The position numbers were made by a program, and so were the translations under genes. Positions 26,457 to 35,659 of a stretch of DNA of 64,000 bases are shown here, piece after piece. This stretch comes from Clostridium_AD estertheticum_D (GTDB lineage Bacteria; Bacillota; Clostridia; Clostridiales; Clostridiaceae), in the NCBI RefSeq assembly GCF_018861295.1, contig NZ_JAHLDM010000007.1, positions 1-64,000 on the forward strand. The letters are read 5' to 3'. Within the stretch, counting starts at the first letter, position 1. Each line of letters begins with the position of its first letter. The notes under the pieces are model-generated. The model did no database searches and was not told the origin of the DNA. It was given only the letters and a program-made list of their open reading frames with translations.

Positions 26457-27154
26457 TTTAAACTCCCCAACCTATACCCTATTCCCCAGACAGTCTCTAT
26501 ATATTTAGGCTTGTCAGGGTTGTCTTCAATTTTATTTCTTAATCTCCTGATATGAACCATCACAGTATTATCATCTCCCAAATATTCTTCTCTCCATACA
26601 GAACTGAATATTTGGGCCTTCGTAAACACTTTATTGGGATTTTTAAAAAATAACTTTAATAGCTCATATTCCTTTGCCCTAAGATTAATTGTTTTGTCTT
26701 TTTTTATAGCTGTATAATTATCTAAATCAAACTTTATTTCTCCATACTCTATGGTATTCCCCATAATATCATTGCTTGAACTATAATACATATATCTTCT
26801 AAGCAGAGCTTTTACTCTTGCAATAAGCTCTGCTATTGCAAAAGGCTTTACTAAATAATCATCTGCGCCAAGCCCTAAACCTATGATTCTATCACTCTCT
26901 TCCGCTTTTGCAGATACCATAAGTATAGGTACCATACTTTTCATTCGAATTCTTCTCATAACCTCTATTCCATCGATTTTGGGAAGCATTATATCTAAAA
27001 TAAATAATTTGCAATTTTCTTTTTCCCAAACACTAAGTGCCTCTTGTCCATCAAATGCACAGGAAACTCCATACCCTTCTTTAGTCAAAGCTTTTTTTAT
27101 CATATTACTTATGTCCTTATCATCCTCAACTATTAAAATTTTAATATCTTCCAT
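26453..27154 (-). CDS. OmpR-family response regulator
   Basis: Receiver domain with Asp54 in LFILDIMLPK, VSAKA and VKPF motifs, then a winged-helix domain ending WGIGYRLG; 233 residues. I chose the ATG at 27154, 6 bases after GAGGTGG; the upstream ATG lies within that site. The four 11-bp repeats before the ABC operon are its likely targets. Confidence 0.9.
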   Translation of the reverse strand: MEDIKILIVEDDKDISNMIKKALTKEGYGVSCAFDGQEALSVWEKENCKLFILDIMLPKIDGIEVMRRIRMKSMVPILMVSAKAEESDRIIGLGLGADDYLVKPFAIAELIARVKALLRRYMYYSSSNDIMGNTIEYGEIKFDLDNYTAIKKDKTINLRAKEYELLKLFFKNPNKVFTKAQIFSSVWREEYLGDDNTVMVHIRRLRNKIEDNPDKPKYIETVWGIGYRLGSLK

Positions 27155-27207
27155 AATAAGCCACCTCATAAATTTACGTCTTTTATTCTCTAATCAACCA
27201 GTTTGAG

Positions 27208-27239
27208 TTAAATCATCTCCTGGGTCGCTGCAATATTAA
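27208..27239 (+). repeat. 32-bp intergenic motif, copy B
   Basis: Third copy of the motif at 352 and 8150: TTAAATCATCTCC at the start and CGCTGCAATATTAA at the end. Here the ends extend to a short inverted repeat AGTTAA/TTAACT. It lies about 50 bases upstream of the minus-strand regulator and about 200 bases upstream of the desulfidase. Confidence 0.6.
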
Positions 27240-27306
27240 CTGTTATATTTGTAATTATATACTTAATTGGTAACAATTTAAATAATATAAAATTTAATGT
27301 GTCTAA

Positions 27307-27382
27307 AGTGGTAGAACCACATATAACAATGAAAACTTTATAAAATCAAAAAATACTCTACCACTAATTATAATGGTATAAT
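27307..27382 (+). promoter_or_regulatory. Inverted repeats and promoter region of the desulfidase
   Basis: AGTGGTAGA (27307-27315) is repeated inverted as TCTACCACT (27357-27365), and the first arm is itself part of GTGGT-AGA-ACCAC (27308-27320). Two TATAAT boxes follow at 27369-27374 and 27377-27382. A GGGA...TCCC hairpin lies in the leader near 27400. Paired operators or alternative leader hairpins are both possible. Confidence 0.4.
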
Positions 27383-27444
27383 TCATTATATGTATGCGCG
27401 GGAGACCTATTCCCTAATACAGTAGATACAAGGAGGGGAATGAA

Positions 27445-28722
27445 ATTAAAAATAGTGATTTGATTTATAAAACTTATTTACAGATTTTGAAAGAAGAGTT
27501 GATACCTGCAATGGGCTGTACTGAACCAATTTCAATTGCATATGCGTCGGCAAAAGCTAAAGAAGTATTAGGTCATACGCCTGATAGAACTATTGTAGAA
27601 GTGAGTGGCAACATTATTAAAAATGTTAAAAGTGTTATAGTTCCTAATACAGGTCATTTAAAAGGAATTGCTGCTGCAACAGCAGCTGGTATTATAGCAG
27701 GCAACCCTGAAAAGAAACTAGAAGTTATTTCAGATGTATCTAATGAAGATAAAGAAAAAATTAAAGAATACTTATCTACTTTTCCTATAGAAGTTAAACT
27801 TATAGATACGCCATTTATATTTGATATACAGATAACTGTATTTTATAAAGAAACATATGTAAAAGTAAGAATTGTAAACTATCATACCAATATTATTTTA
27901 ATTGAAAAGAATGGTGAGATACTTTATCACAAAGAAGCAACATCATCAAATGAAGAAGGTCTTAGTGGTAAAGATTTACTAAGCGTAAAAGATATTGTTG
28001 ATTTTGCAGATTCTGTGGATATAAAAGATATAGAAGATATTATTGGTAGACAGATTGATTATAATTCGAAAATCGCAGAAGAAGGATTAAAAAATAGTTA
28101 TGGCGCCAATATAGGAAGTGTTCTAATTTCAACATATGGCTCTGATGTTAAAGTAAGAGCAAAGGCGAAAGCAGCTGCCGGGTCAGATGCCAGAATGAAT
28201 GGATGTGAACTACCTGTCATTATAGTTTCCGGTAGTGGTAATCAGGGAATGACAGCTTCACTGCCTGTCATTGAATATGGTAATGAATTAAAAGTTTCAA
28301 GAGAAAAACTTTATAGAGCTTTGGTTATTTCAAATTTAGTTACAATACATCAAAAGACTGGTATAGGAAGACTTTCAGCTTATTGTGGCGCTGTTTGTGC
28401 AGGCGCTGGAAGTGGAGCAGGCATTACTTACTTATATGGAGGAGGGTATCGAGATATTTCTCATACAATTGTTAATGCATTATCCATAGTTTCTGGAATA
28501 ATTTGTGATGGCGCTAAAGCATCATGCGCGGCTAAAATTGCTACATCTGTAGATGCCGGAATTCTAGGCTATCATATGTTTAAAGAAGGGCAGCAGTTTA
28601 AGGGTGGCGATGGTATTGTGAAAAAAGGTATTGAAGCTACTATATCAAATGTAGGTAAACTTGCAAAAGAAGGAATGAAAGAAACCGACAAGGAAATCAT
28701 CAAAATTATGATGGAAAATTAA
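27445..28722 (+). CDS. L-cysteine desulfidase family protein (ATT start)
   Basis: About 425 residues, UPF0597/CyuA family: Fe-S enzymes that break L-cysteine to pyruvate, ammonia and sulfide. Motifs: PAMGCTEPI near the N-terminus with a cluster cysteine, SGNIIKNVK, GSGNQGMTASLPV, and later cysteines in AYCGAVCAGAGSGAG and GAKASCAAK. The TTG at 27460 is 23 bases from the perfect AGGAGG (27431-27436) and drops residues that precede IYKTYL in this family. The in-frame ATT at 27445 is 8 bases from AGGAGG and gives KNSDLIYKTYL. I therefore place the start at ATT; the TTG is the alternative. Confidence 0.82.
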   Translation: MKNSDLIYKTYLQILKEELIPAMGCTEPISIAYASAKAKEVLGHTPDRTIVEVSGNIIKNVKSVIVPNTGHLKGIAAATAAGIIAGNPEKKLEVISDVSNEDKEKIKEYLSTFPIEVKLIDTPFIFDIQITVFYKETYVKVRIVNYHTNIILIEKNGEILYHKEATSSNEEGLSGKDLLSVKDIVDFADSVDIKDIEDIIGRQIDYNSKIAEEGLKNSYGANIGSVLISTYGSDVKVRAKAKAAAGSDARMNGCELPVIIVSGSGNQGMTASLPVIEYGNELKVSREKLYRALVISNLVTIHQKTGIGRLSAYCGAVCAGAGSGAGITYLYGGGYRDISHTIVNALSIVSGIICDGAKASCAAKIATSVDAGILGYHMFKEGQQFKGGDGIVKKGIEATISNVGKLAKEGMKETDKEIIKIMMEN

Positions 28723-28771
28723 AAGGTAGAGACTTTTTTTAGTCTCTACCTTTTAATTTAATTTTTTTTTT
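28721..28771. terminator. Bidirectional terminator
   Basis: A 14-bp perfect stem (28721-28734 with 28741-28754) with T-rich loop and a T run at 28761-28770, between the convergent desulfidase and protease genes. Confidence 0.9.
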
Positions 28772-30272
28772 ACATATTATTTTCTATAGGTCTTACGTCG
28801 CAACCATGCATAGAGTTACTTATATTATAGGTGTTACTTAACACTCCAGAAATATTTCCATCAGAATCTACCGCTATAACTTTTAGAGTTTTGGTAGAAT
28901 TTATCTTAATATATCCCCTATAAGGTGTGCTTTTAGTTGTTGGATTACTACCATCTAAAGTATAAAATGCCCTCAACGGTTGTGAATACCTAGCATAAAG
29001 TTGAACCATTATACCCCTATTATAAGAACCTGAAGCCATACTAGCTATCGGTGTAGGTATTAATGTAGGCAATAGTGTAGGCAATGTTATAGGTGTTGTT
29101 ACAGTAACTGGTGCCATAACGGGTGTAATAACAGAAGTTGTACTACTTATACCTTGTATTAATCCATATCCATATAAGGAATCTCTACCTACTACTCCAA
29201 GATCCGCCACATTAGTATCCAGTAATTTTCTTAATTGAACATTAGTATATTCTGGATATTTCTCTTTTAAGATAGCCAAATCTCCTGCTACAAAAGGTGT
29301 TGCCATAGATGTACCACTCATTTCTTCATATCCACCATTTAAGTAAGTACTCATTATATTAACCCCTGGTGCACTTACTTCTACCTTATTTCCAGTTGAC
29401 GAGAAATATGCTCTAGTATTTGTAGAATCCACTGCACCAACTGCAATAACAGAATCATAGTTAGCAGGGTATTCAACATTAGTCCCGGTTCCTTTAACAT
29501 TTCCATCATTACCAGCCGCTGCCACTATCAGTATTCCCGCTTTATAAGCTGTATCAACAGCATTTTTGAGAGTAACATCTGACTGATCTGATCCTAAACT
29601 CATAGATATAATATCCATTTTATTTTCTATAGCCCAATCTATACCAGATATTATGTCTGAAGTATAACCACTACCTGTTGAGTCAAGTGCTTTTACAGCA
29701 TATATTGACGCATCCGGAGCTACTCCTTTAACTCCACCATTTAATCCTTGGCCAGCAATAATTCCTGTTACAACTGTACCATGTCCATTATCATCAGCAT
29801 ATGATGTTGTCTTTGAACCATTTATTACATTAGTCCCACCAGCAACTGTCAAATCCGTATGTGTAGCTGCTCCTGAATCTATAATTCCAATTTTTACTCC
29901 TTTACCTGTTAATCCAGATTGAACGGAGGCCGCTGCATTTATATCACTTATACCCCAATTTGTGTAGGTAGTTGATGACATTTTAACTACTTTATCTTCT
30001 TCAACGTAGGCTACATTTGAATCCTTTTTTAAACTTGCAAGACTTTGAGTAGTCATATCAGCTACAACTGCATTAACATGTTTAAATTGATGTTTTAATT
30101 TTCCACTATGCTTTGCTACAGTTTGGCTTTCATTAATACTGCTTGTCTTAAATTTAACTATATATCTTTTCGTACCACCCTGCACTGTTGTCGCCGCAAA
30201 AACTGTTCCACATGTTAATATAATAAATAATGTTGTCGCTAAGAATATCGTAAATAACTTTTTTGACTTCAC
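28770..30272 (-). CDS. Secreted subtilisin-family serine protease
   Basis: A 500-residue S8 protease: signal peptide (residues 1-26, ending VFAA), inhibitor I9 propeptide (about 35-100), catalytic domain with Asp132 in IIDSGA, His164 in DNGHGT and Ser322 in GTSMATP, then a Pro/Thr linker and a C-terminal CHB_HEX_C-like domain of about 80 residues (FYTLDGSNPTTKSTPYRG). All catalytic residues are present. It lies 113 bases downstream of a two-component operon and has its own upstream region with TTGACA and WalR-like half sites, so control by a neighbouring regulator is plausible. Confidence 0.93.
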   Translation of the reverse strand: MKSKKLFTIFLATTLFIILTCGTVFAATTVQGGTKRYIVKFKTSSINESQTVAKHSGKLKHQFKHVNAVVADMTTQSLASLKKDSNVAYVEEDKVVKMSSTTYTNWGISDINAAASVQSGLTGKGVKIGIIDSGAATHTDLTVAGGTNVINGSKTTSYADDNGHGTVVTGIIAGQGLNGGVKGVAPDASIYAVKALDSTGSGYTSDIISGIDWAIENKMDIISMSLGSDQSDVTLKNAVDTAYKAGILIVAAAGNDGNVKGTGTNVEYPANYDSVIAVGAVDSTNTRAYFSSTGNKVEVSAPGVNIMSTYLNGGYEEMSGTSMATPFVAGDLAILKEKYPEYTNVQLRKLLDTNVADLGVVGRDSLYGYGLIQGISSTTSVITPVMAPVTVTTPITLPTLLPTLIPTPIASMASGSYNRGIMVQLYARYSQPLRAFYTLDGSNPTTKSTPYRGYIKINSTKTLKVIAVDSDGNISGVLSNTYNISNSMHGCDVRPIENNM

Positions 30273-30329
30273 TCTACCCCACCCCTTTAATTTCTTTTAA
30301 CACATTTATTACTAATAATACTTTATAAA

Positions 30330-30359
30330 TGTCAAAAAAATATGTGAACATTATGTAAT
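30330..30359 (-). promoter_or_regulatory. Possible protease promoter with WalR-like half sites
   Basis: On the minus strand TTGACA lies at 30335-30330, but no good -10 follows at 17 bases. Immediately upstream on the plus strand TGTGAA (30343-30348) and TGTAAT (30354-30359) are spaced by 5 bases, a degenerate version of the WalR/PhoP pair. Confidence 0.35.
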
Positions 30360-30385
30360 AATGTCCTATAACACACTAATTACTG

Positions 30386-32530
30386 TTAAGGCTCAATAAG
30401 CGACTGAGAAAACGATGGAATTATAACCTTCGCTTTAAATAGATCTCCGTCAATTTCAATACTAAGTCCCCCTCCTTGAAGCTCAATGATACTTTTAGCA
30501 ATTGAAAGTCCAAGTCCTGAGCCTTCAGTGTTTCTGGACTTATCACCCCTAATAAATCTCTCAAATATTTCTTCATTATCAAAGTTCATCTCATAAGATG
30601 AAATGTTTTTCATATTTATAATTATTTGATTATCCCGTTCAATTAAATCAATATATACTCTAGTTTTAGGAAGCGTGTATTTTAATATATTATTTATTAA
30701 GTTTTCAAATACTCTCCAAGTCTTTTTTCCATCTAAATTAGCATAAATCTTTTGTTTTGGAACTTTCACCTTAAATATTAAAGATGAATTATTAATTTTA
30801 TCATTAAGTTCAGCTAATGATTGTTGCAAAAGTGCAGTTATATCTACTTTTTCTATATTAAGTTCCACCGCACCACTTGCCATCTTAGAAGCTTCAAATA
30901 AGTCATCTATCAGTATCTTAAGTCTCTGGGATTTTCTATCTAATACATCTATATACCCTTGCGATTCTTCTTTAGATAAACCTTCTTTTTTTAGAAAATC
31001 AACATAATTTATAATAGAAGTAAGTGGAGTTTTTAAATCATGAGATACATTAGTTATGAGTTCAGACTTAAGTCTTTCACTTTTTATCTCATTCTCAAGA
31101 GACTTTTTAAACCCAGCCTTCATATTATTTATATTGTGGGCAAGCTTAAAAAGATCTCCTCTCCCTTTTTCTACTATTGTATAATTAAGATTTCCTGAAA
31201 CTATTTCTTCCGTTCCTTTTATAATACTTCTCAAAAATCTTATTTTATTAAAGGAATAAATAAAGATAAATACAAAGTAACAAATTATATACATAATCGG
31301 GATTATTGTAATCCTAGAGGATACCATGAAAGTGCTATAGGCTACAAATATCGCTACTCCAGCGAACATTGTAAGGATAATAATGCCTCTTTTAGATAAT
31401 TGATAAAAAGCACATTTTTTTACTTGTTCTCTAAATTCTTCTCTATTTTTATATAACCCATATACCATAATAAGATTGGAAATACAATATAACATATAAA
31501 ATGCCATAATGGTAAGTGTGCGAAATTGTGCGAAATTATATGGTTTGTAAAAAAACGGCACATTATCTATATATGTATTCATTATAAAATAATATATCAT
31601 AAATAAAAATATTCTCACATCTAATGGTATTTTATTGTACCAGTTTTTTAGTTTTTTAATAAAAGGCATCTGCTCCTTATTTTTCTTTAATATAAAAATA
31701 AGTATAATCCCTACAATAAATGCCACAAAACCTATGATAACCTCTTTAATAATTCTTTGTCTCACAGAATTATAATAATTATAATTTTCATATATATAAC
31801 TCGTTTTATCTATATCCTTTGGAATAATGAAATATGCTTCTCCGCTAGTACCTACCCACTGATTTATTGTAAACATATCATCATTAATCTTTAAAGATTT
31901 ATCAGGAAATTTCATACTATAAAAGGCATTGTTTTTTACATATAAATTTATATCTGAAACGTTTACTATGTTTGTATATATAACATTGTTTTTACCCTTT
32001 GTTATATAATATTTTATTATAGTTTTCCCCTCTACAGCTCTTTTAATATTTTCATAGTCTTGATTTTTATATAGAGCAATTTTCTTTTTCGCATTATCTA
32101 ATGTTTTTTCATTTTCCTTTTTAAATTCATTAAGCTCTTTATTTTTTGCATCAGTTAGTCTACTAATCTCAACATTATTGCCTTTTTTCTCTGCTGCTAA
32201 TAGATCATTTTTATACTTATTACTTAATTGATCTTCCTTAGTTCTCAAATTAGCATCATATGTTGTTTTTGATGGCATTATTTCTCCATTTGTAACTTTT
32301 TCGTCATCTGACTTGTGTGAATAGTCTTTATATATAACATTTAACGCTTCTATATTATTAAAATAACCAACAATTTCAGCCTTGAACTCTGAACTAGTAA
32401 AATAGGGCTCCATTCTTAAATAATTTTTATTTTTTATAATGTCCATTACTGACAAGTTTGAAAGAGCCAACATATATGCACTTATAATAAAGGCTATGAC
32501 CCAATATTTATTTTTCGATTTTGTATCCAA
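30386..32530 (-). CDS. Large sensor histidine kinase
   Basis: A 714-residue kinase with membrane segment 1 near residues 10-28, an extracytoplasmic region of about 230 residues containing a Lys/Glu-rich coiled coil, then five further membrane segments (about 260-435), HAMP, HisKA with NVSHDLKTPLTS (His497) and HATPase_c with GSGLGLS. The multi-pass architecture suggests sensing of envelope or membrane events. Its TTG start overlaps the regulator gene by 23 bases and has no clean ribosome site, so the start is uncertain. It may be translationally coupled. Confidence 0.85.
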   Translation of the reverse strand: MDTKSKNKYWVIAFIISAYMLALSNLSVMDIIKNKNYLRMEPYFTSSEFKAEIVGYFNNIEALNVIYKDYSHKSDDEKVTNGEIMPSKTTYDANLRTKEDQLSNKYKNDLLAAEKKGNNVEISRLTDAKNKELNEFKKENEKTLDNAKKKIALYKNQDYENIKRAVEGKTIIKYYITKGKNNVIYTNIVNVSDINLYVKNNAFYSMKFPDKSLKINDDMFTINQWVGTSGEAYFIIPKDIDKTSYIYENYNYYNSVRQRIIKEVIIGFVAFIVGIILIFILKKNKEQMPFIKKLKNWYNKIPLDVRIFLFMIYYFIMNTYIDNVPFFYKPYNFAQFRTLTIMAFYMLYCISNLIMVYGLYKNREEFREQVKKCAFYQLSKRGIIILTMFAGVAIFVAYSTFMVSSRITIIPIMYIICYFVFIFIYSFNKIRFLRSIIKGTEEIVSGNLNYTIVEKGRGDLFKLAHNINNMKAGFKKSLENEIKSERLKSELITNVSHDLKTPLTSIINYVDFLKKEGLSKEESQGYIDVLDRKSQRLKILIDDLFEASKMASGAVELNIEKVDITALLQQSLAELNDKINNSSLIFKVKVPKQKIYANLDGKKTWRVFENLINNILKYTLPKTRVYIDLIERDNQIIINMKNISSYEMNFDNEEIFERFIRGDKSRNTEGSGLGLSIAKSIIELQGGGLSIEIDGDLFKAKVIIPSFSQSLIEP

Positions 32531-33200
32531 TCCCCCACACCACCTTTAAGTATTCAGGTTCCTTTGGATTTATCTCTATCTTCTCTCTTATTCTCCTTAT
32601 ATGAACTGACACAGTATTTTCTCCATTATAAAATGTTTCTTCCCAAACTCTCTCATATATTTCTTCAATTGAAAATACCCTCCCTTTATTCTCCATTAAA
32701 AGTTTCAATATTCTATATTCTATAGGTGTAAGACTCATTTCTTTTTCATCAATCGTTACCATTTTCGAATTTTTATTTAATATAAGTCCTCGCACATTTA
32801 TCTCATCATCGCATTCTTTATAATTACCAAGGCTTGTATATCTTCTAAGTCCAGATTTAACTCTTGCTATAAGTTCCATTGGATTAAACGGTTTTGTAAT
32901 GTAATCATCCGCACCCATATTAAGACCTAGTATTTTGTCTGTATCTTCTGATTTAGCTGAAAGCATTATTATTGGAATATTTTTATTTTCCCTAATTTTA
33001 AAGGTAGCTTTAATTCCATCCATTCTAGGCATCATTATATCCATTAGTATAAGGTGAATTTCTTCTTCTTTCAAAACCTCCAAGGCCTCTATACCATCCA
33101 CCGCTTGAAACACTTTTATCCCTTCATTTTTCAAATATATCTCAATAGCTTCCCTTATTTCATATTCATCATCTACAACCAAAACATTAAATTTAGTCAT
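32508..33200 (-). CDS. OmpR-family response regulator
   Basis: Receiver with Asp54 in LILMDIMMP, LSAKS and TKPF motifs, winged helix ending VVWGIGYKIEK; 230 residues. ATG at 33200 chosen, 5 bases after GGGGTGG; the GTG at 33209 overlaps that site. It follows the NlpC-like gene by about 57 bases and precedes its kinase with a 23-base overlap. Confidence 0.9.
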   Translation of the reverse strand: MTKFNVLVVDDEYEIREAIEIYLKNEGIKVFQAVDGIEALEVLKEEEIHLILMDIMMPRMDGIKATFKIRENKNIPIIMLSAKSEDTDKILGLNMGADDYITKPFNPMELIARVKSGLRRYTSLGNYKECDDEINVRGLILNKNSKMVTIDEKEMSLTPIEYRILKLLMENKGRVFSIEEIYERVWEETFYNGENTVSVHIRRIREKIEINPKEPEYLKVVWGIGYKIEK

Positions 33201-33257
33201 TCTAACCACCCCATTATATATATTATATATGTTAATATGAGAACTTTACAACTAAAC

Positions 33258-33815
33258 CTATCTCATAAAGAATGCAAAAGGGTCCTTAGCTAACCCATTA
33301 GATTTAACCGTAATGTTTATATTACGAATGTGATAAATTTTACCCTTATAATCTTTTGCTTGATTATCACATATATATGCATAATCATAACTTCCTTCTT
33401 TTACCCATTTCATAAATACATATGTATGAGTTGGAAAACCACTTTGCTGTCCATTAGCATCTGTAGTAAAACATATATCTCCAGGCATTAATTTTTTATA
33501 ATTGCTTTGTTTTTTAAAACCTTTATGTGAAAGTAAAGATATCATTTGCTCTGTATTACTTGTTTCTAACGGCACGCTAAAATTGTTTTTCCTTAAAACT
33601 TCAGATAAAAAATAAACGCATGTATTTTTTGAACTACCCTTATTTAATTTTACGGATGTATTATAAACATCTGTTCGTTTTCCTTTATCTTGTAGAAAAC
33701 CATATATATTTTCGTTTAAGTGTGGATATTCATTTTGTATAATATTATTTTTTATAACTATTACTACTATACTCGTAAAAACTACAACAAGTAAAATGAG
33801 CATAACTTTTTTCAT
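33258..33815 (-). CDS. Exported NlpC/P60- or CHAP-like protein
   Basis: A 185-residue protein with an N-terminal signal or anchor (residues 4-21). The rest resembles a papain-fold amidase: a Cys at the start of a helix (NTCVYFLSEVLR, Cys66), LMPGDICF, and a His opening a strand (PTHTYVFMKW, His130), followed by CDNQAKDY. This order (Cys, GD, His) is that of NlpC/P60 and CHAP peptidoglycan hydrolases. I cannot name the family exactly. It may be the first gene of the operon containing the regulator and kinase at 30386-33200. Confidence 0.6.
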   Translation of the reverse strand: MKKVMLILLVVVFTSIVVIVIKNNIIQNEYPHLNENIYGFLQDKGKRTDVYNTSVKLNKGSSKNTCVYFLSEVLRKNNFSVPLETSNTEQMISLLSHKGFKKQSNYKKLMPGDICFTTDANGQQSGFPTHTYVFMKWVKEGSYDYAYICDNQAKDYKGKIYHIRNINITVKSNGLAKDPFAFFMR

Positions 33816-33970
33816 TTGGTATTTCCCCCTTTAATATCAGTAACTATAAACAATTATACAGGACACTTTTTACAAAATACTTATCATAATTCTTACAAAT
33901 TTATTAAGAAAATGCAAATACTCCTCTTTATAGTAACAGATTTCTATAACAAATTCGCCTTGATTATAAA

Positions 33971-34009
33971 AACCCATATAAAGTAACTTTTAGTTACCTC
34001 ATATGGGTT
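33971..34009 (-). terminator. Terminator of the HxlR regulator gene
   Basis: AACCCATAT pairs with ATATGGGTT (33971-33979, 34001-34009) and an inner AGTAAC/GTTAC stem adds to it; a T run follows on the minus strand. Confidence 0.8.
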
Positions 34010-34013
34010 CTAC

Positions 34014-34373
34014 TTAAACGCCTAAAAATGTATGATAACTACTCAACTTTTTTCCCCACTCATTTATAATTACTAATGCAGGTAGCAAATCATGACAGGT
34101 ATCTGTTAAAGAGTACTCTACATGAGGTGGAATTTTATTATATTCTATTCTTTCTACAAGACCATGCTCGTGCAAAGCCTTCAAAGAACGTGTTAACATA
34201 ATATTAGTGATTCCAGGTATCCTTCGTTTAAGTTCATTATATCTAACGCTTTTTTCAGAGGATAATTCCCATATAATAGCGATTCTCCACTTACCGCCAA
34301 TAATCTCAAGTGCATGAACAACAGGACACTGCTTAGAATAAATATGTGGTGTTTTCTTTAGTTGATCTTTCAT
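34014..34373 (-). CDS. HxlR-family transcriptional regulator
   Basis: A 119-residue winged-helix regulator with the family signature CPVVHALEIIGGKWRIAIIWEL, RYNELKRRIPGITNIMLTRSLKAL, and PPHVEYSLTD. Cys near the N-terminus fits redox or electrophile sensing seen in this family. Start chosen at the ATG at 34373, 8 bases after GGAGG. Divergent from an old yellow enzyme gene it probably represses. Confidence 0.88.
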   Translation of the reverse strand: MKDQLKKTPHIYSKQCPVVHALEIIGGKWRIAIIWELSSEKSVRYNELKRRIPGITNIMLTRSLKALHEHGLVERIEYNKIPPHVEYSLTDTCHDLLPALVIINEWGKKLSSYHTFLGV

Positions 34374-34413
34374 AAATGATGCCTCCAAATCCAGGGCACA
34401 AAAATGTGCGTAC

Positions 34414-34443
34414 TTGATATTGTGTTCCTTTGTAAGATATAAT
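34414..34443 (+). promoter_or_regulatory. Promoter of the old yellow enzyme gene
   Basis: TTGATA (34414-34419), 18-base spacer, TATAAT (34438-34443), about 60 bases before the TTG start. It overlaps the 5' region of the divergent HxlR gene, a natural place for an HxlR operator. Confidence 0.55.
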
Positions 34444-34504
34444 AATAACATAACATATAAAGGGTTTTATGTAAATGAAATAGTGAAATAGGAGAGTGTT
34501 ATTT

Positions 34505-35563
34505 TTGAAAAAATTATTTACCGAATTTAATATTAAAAATATAAAAATGAAAAATCGTATTTGTGTTCCTCCGATGGTTGTTGGATTCAGACCTGATGGA
34601 TATGTAGCAATTGAAAATGTAGAACGTTATGAAAAGTTAGCTAAAGGTGGAGCAGGACTTATAATTCAAGAGGCTACCTGTGTTAATAATGATGGAAAAT
34701 TATCTGGAAATCAACTTGGAATATGGGAAGATGATCAAATTGAAGGACTAAAAAGAATAGTAGATGTAGTTCACAAAGAAAACTGTCCAATATTTCTTCA
34801 AATTCATCATGCAGGAGTTGTTGGAATATCAAACGACCCAATGTGTCCAAGTCCTTATGAATATAAAAATTATGCAGGAAATATAGTTGTTGGACGCGTT
34901 ATGACTAGTGAAGATATAAAATCTATACAAAATGATTTTATAAAAGCTGCCGGAAGAGCTTACAAAGCAGGATATGACGGTATTGAGCTTCATGGATGTC
35001 ATGCCTATCTAATAAGCCAATTTTTAGATAAAAAAGTAAATAAACGAACTGACAAATATGGCACTAACCCTGAAAAATTTGTGCTAGAAATACTAGATGA
35101 AATTAGAAAAACAACACCAAAGGAATTTGTTGTCGGAATTCGTTTGGGAGGATTTGAACCACTAATAGAAGATGGAATACATTACGCTAAAATATTAGAA
35201 AAAAACGGAATAGATTTCCTTGATATTTCTTATGGATTTATGAGTGAGCAAGAAATGCACGTAAATGAGGAATATAAATACTCTAATGCTGTTTATGCAG
35301 CCAAGAAAATTAAAGAAGTAGTTTCAATTCCAGTATTTGCAGTTGATGGAATTAATTCAGCTGAAATTGCAGAGCAAATATTAACTGATACAAATGTAGA
35401 CATTGTAGATATTGCTAGAGGCTTTCTTATAAATCCTAATTGGGCAAATGATGCCAAGGAAGGAAAAGATACTGGAAAATGTTTAAAATGTTCAAAGTGT
35501 ATGTGGTTTGGTCAGTCTAAGGTTTGTGCAGGTAAGGTTATATTTGAAAAAAATAAAAAATAA
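34505..35563 (+). CDS. NADH:flavin oxidoreductase (old yellow enzyme family)
   Basis: A 352-residue FMN TIM-barrel enzyme with KNRICVPPM, GIELHGCHAYLISQFL and RTDKYG motifs. The C-terminus CLKCSKCMWFGQSKVC contains cysteines that could bind an Fe-S cluster, but there is no FAD/NAD Rossmann part as in the larger enzyme at 59316. It probably reduces electrophilic enones or nitro compounds. TTG start at 34505, 8 bases after GGAGAG; the GTG at 34496 lies in that site. Paired with the divergent HxlR regulator. Confidence 0.87.
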   Translation: MKKLFTEFNIKNIKMKNRICVPPMVVGFRPDGYVAIENVERYEKLAKGGAGLIIQEATCVNNDGKLSGNQLGIWEDDQIEGLKRIVDVVHKENCPIFLQIHHAGVVGISNDPMCPSPYEYKNYAGNIVVGRVMTSEDIKSIQNDFIKAAGRAYKAGYDGIELHGCHAYLISQFLDKKVNKRTDKYGTNPEKFVLEILDEIRKTTPKEFVVGIRLGGFEPLIEDGIHYAKILEKNGIDFLDISYGFMSEQEMHVNEEYKYSNAVYAAKKIKEVVSIPVFAVDGINSAEIAEQILTDTNVDIVDIARGFLINPNWANDAKEGKDTGKCLKCSKCMWFGQSKVCAGKVIFEKNKK

Positions 35564-35606
35564 TAAATAAAATTAATTACATAAAAATAATAAAATTAAT
35601 TACATA

Positions 35607-35635
35607 TTGACAAATTATTTATAATATGGTATATT
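35607..35635 (+). promoter_or_regulatory. Promoter of the T-box transcript
   Basis: TTGACA (35607-35612), 17-base spacer, TATATT (35630-35635). Upstream 35567-35606 holds an imperfect tandem repeat of AAAATTAATTACATA. Confidence 0.75.
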
Positions 35636-35659
35636 TCATTACAACATAAATAACAAATT

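Noticed and set aside
33840..33960. TTACA repeats upstream of the NlpC-like gene as another WalR-type site
   Set aside because: The two TTACA units are 23 bases apart and do not fit the 11-bp step; too weak to report as a site.
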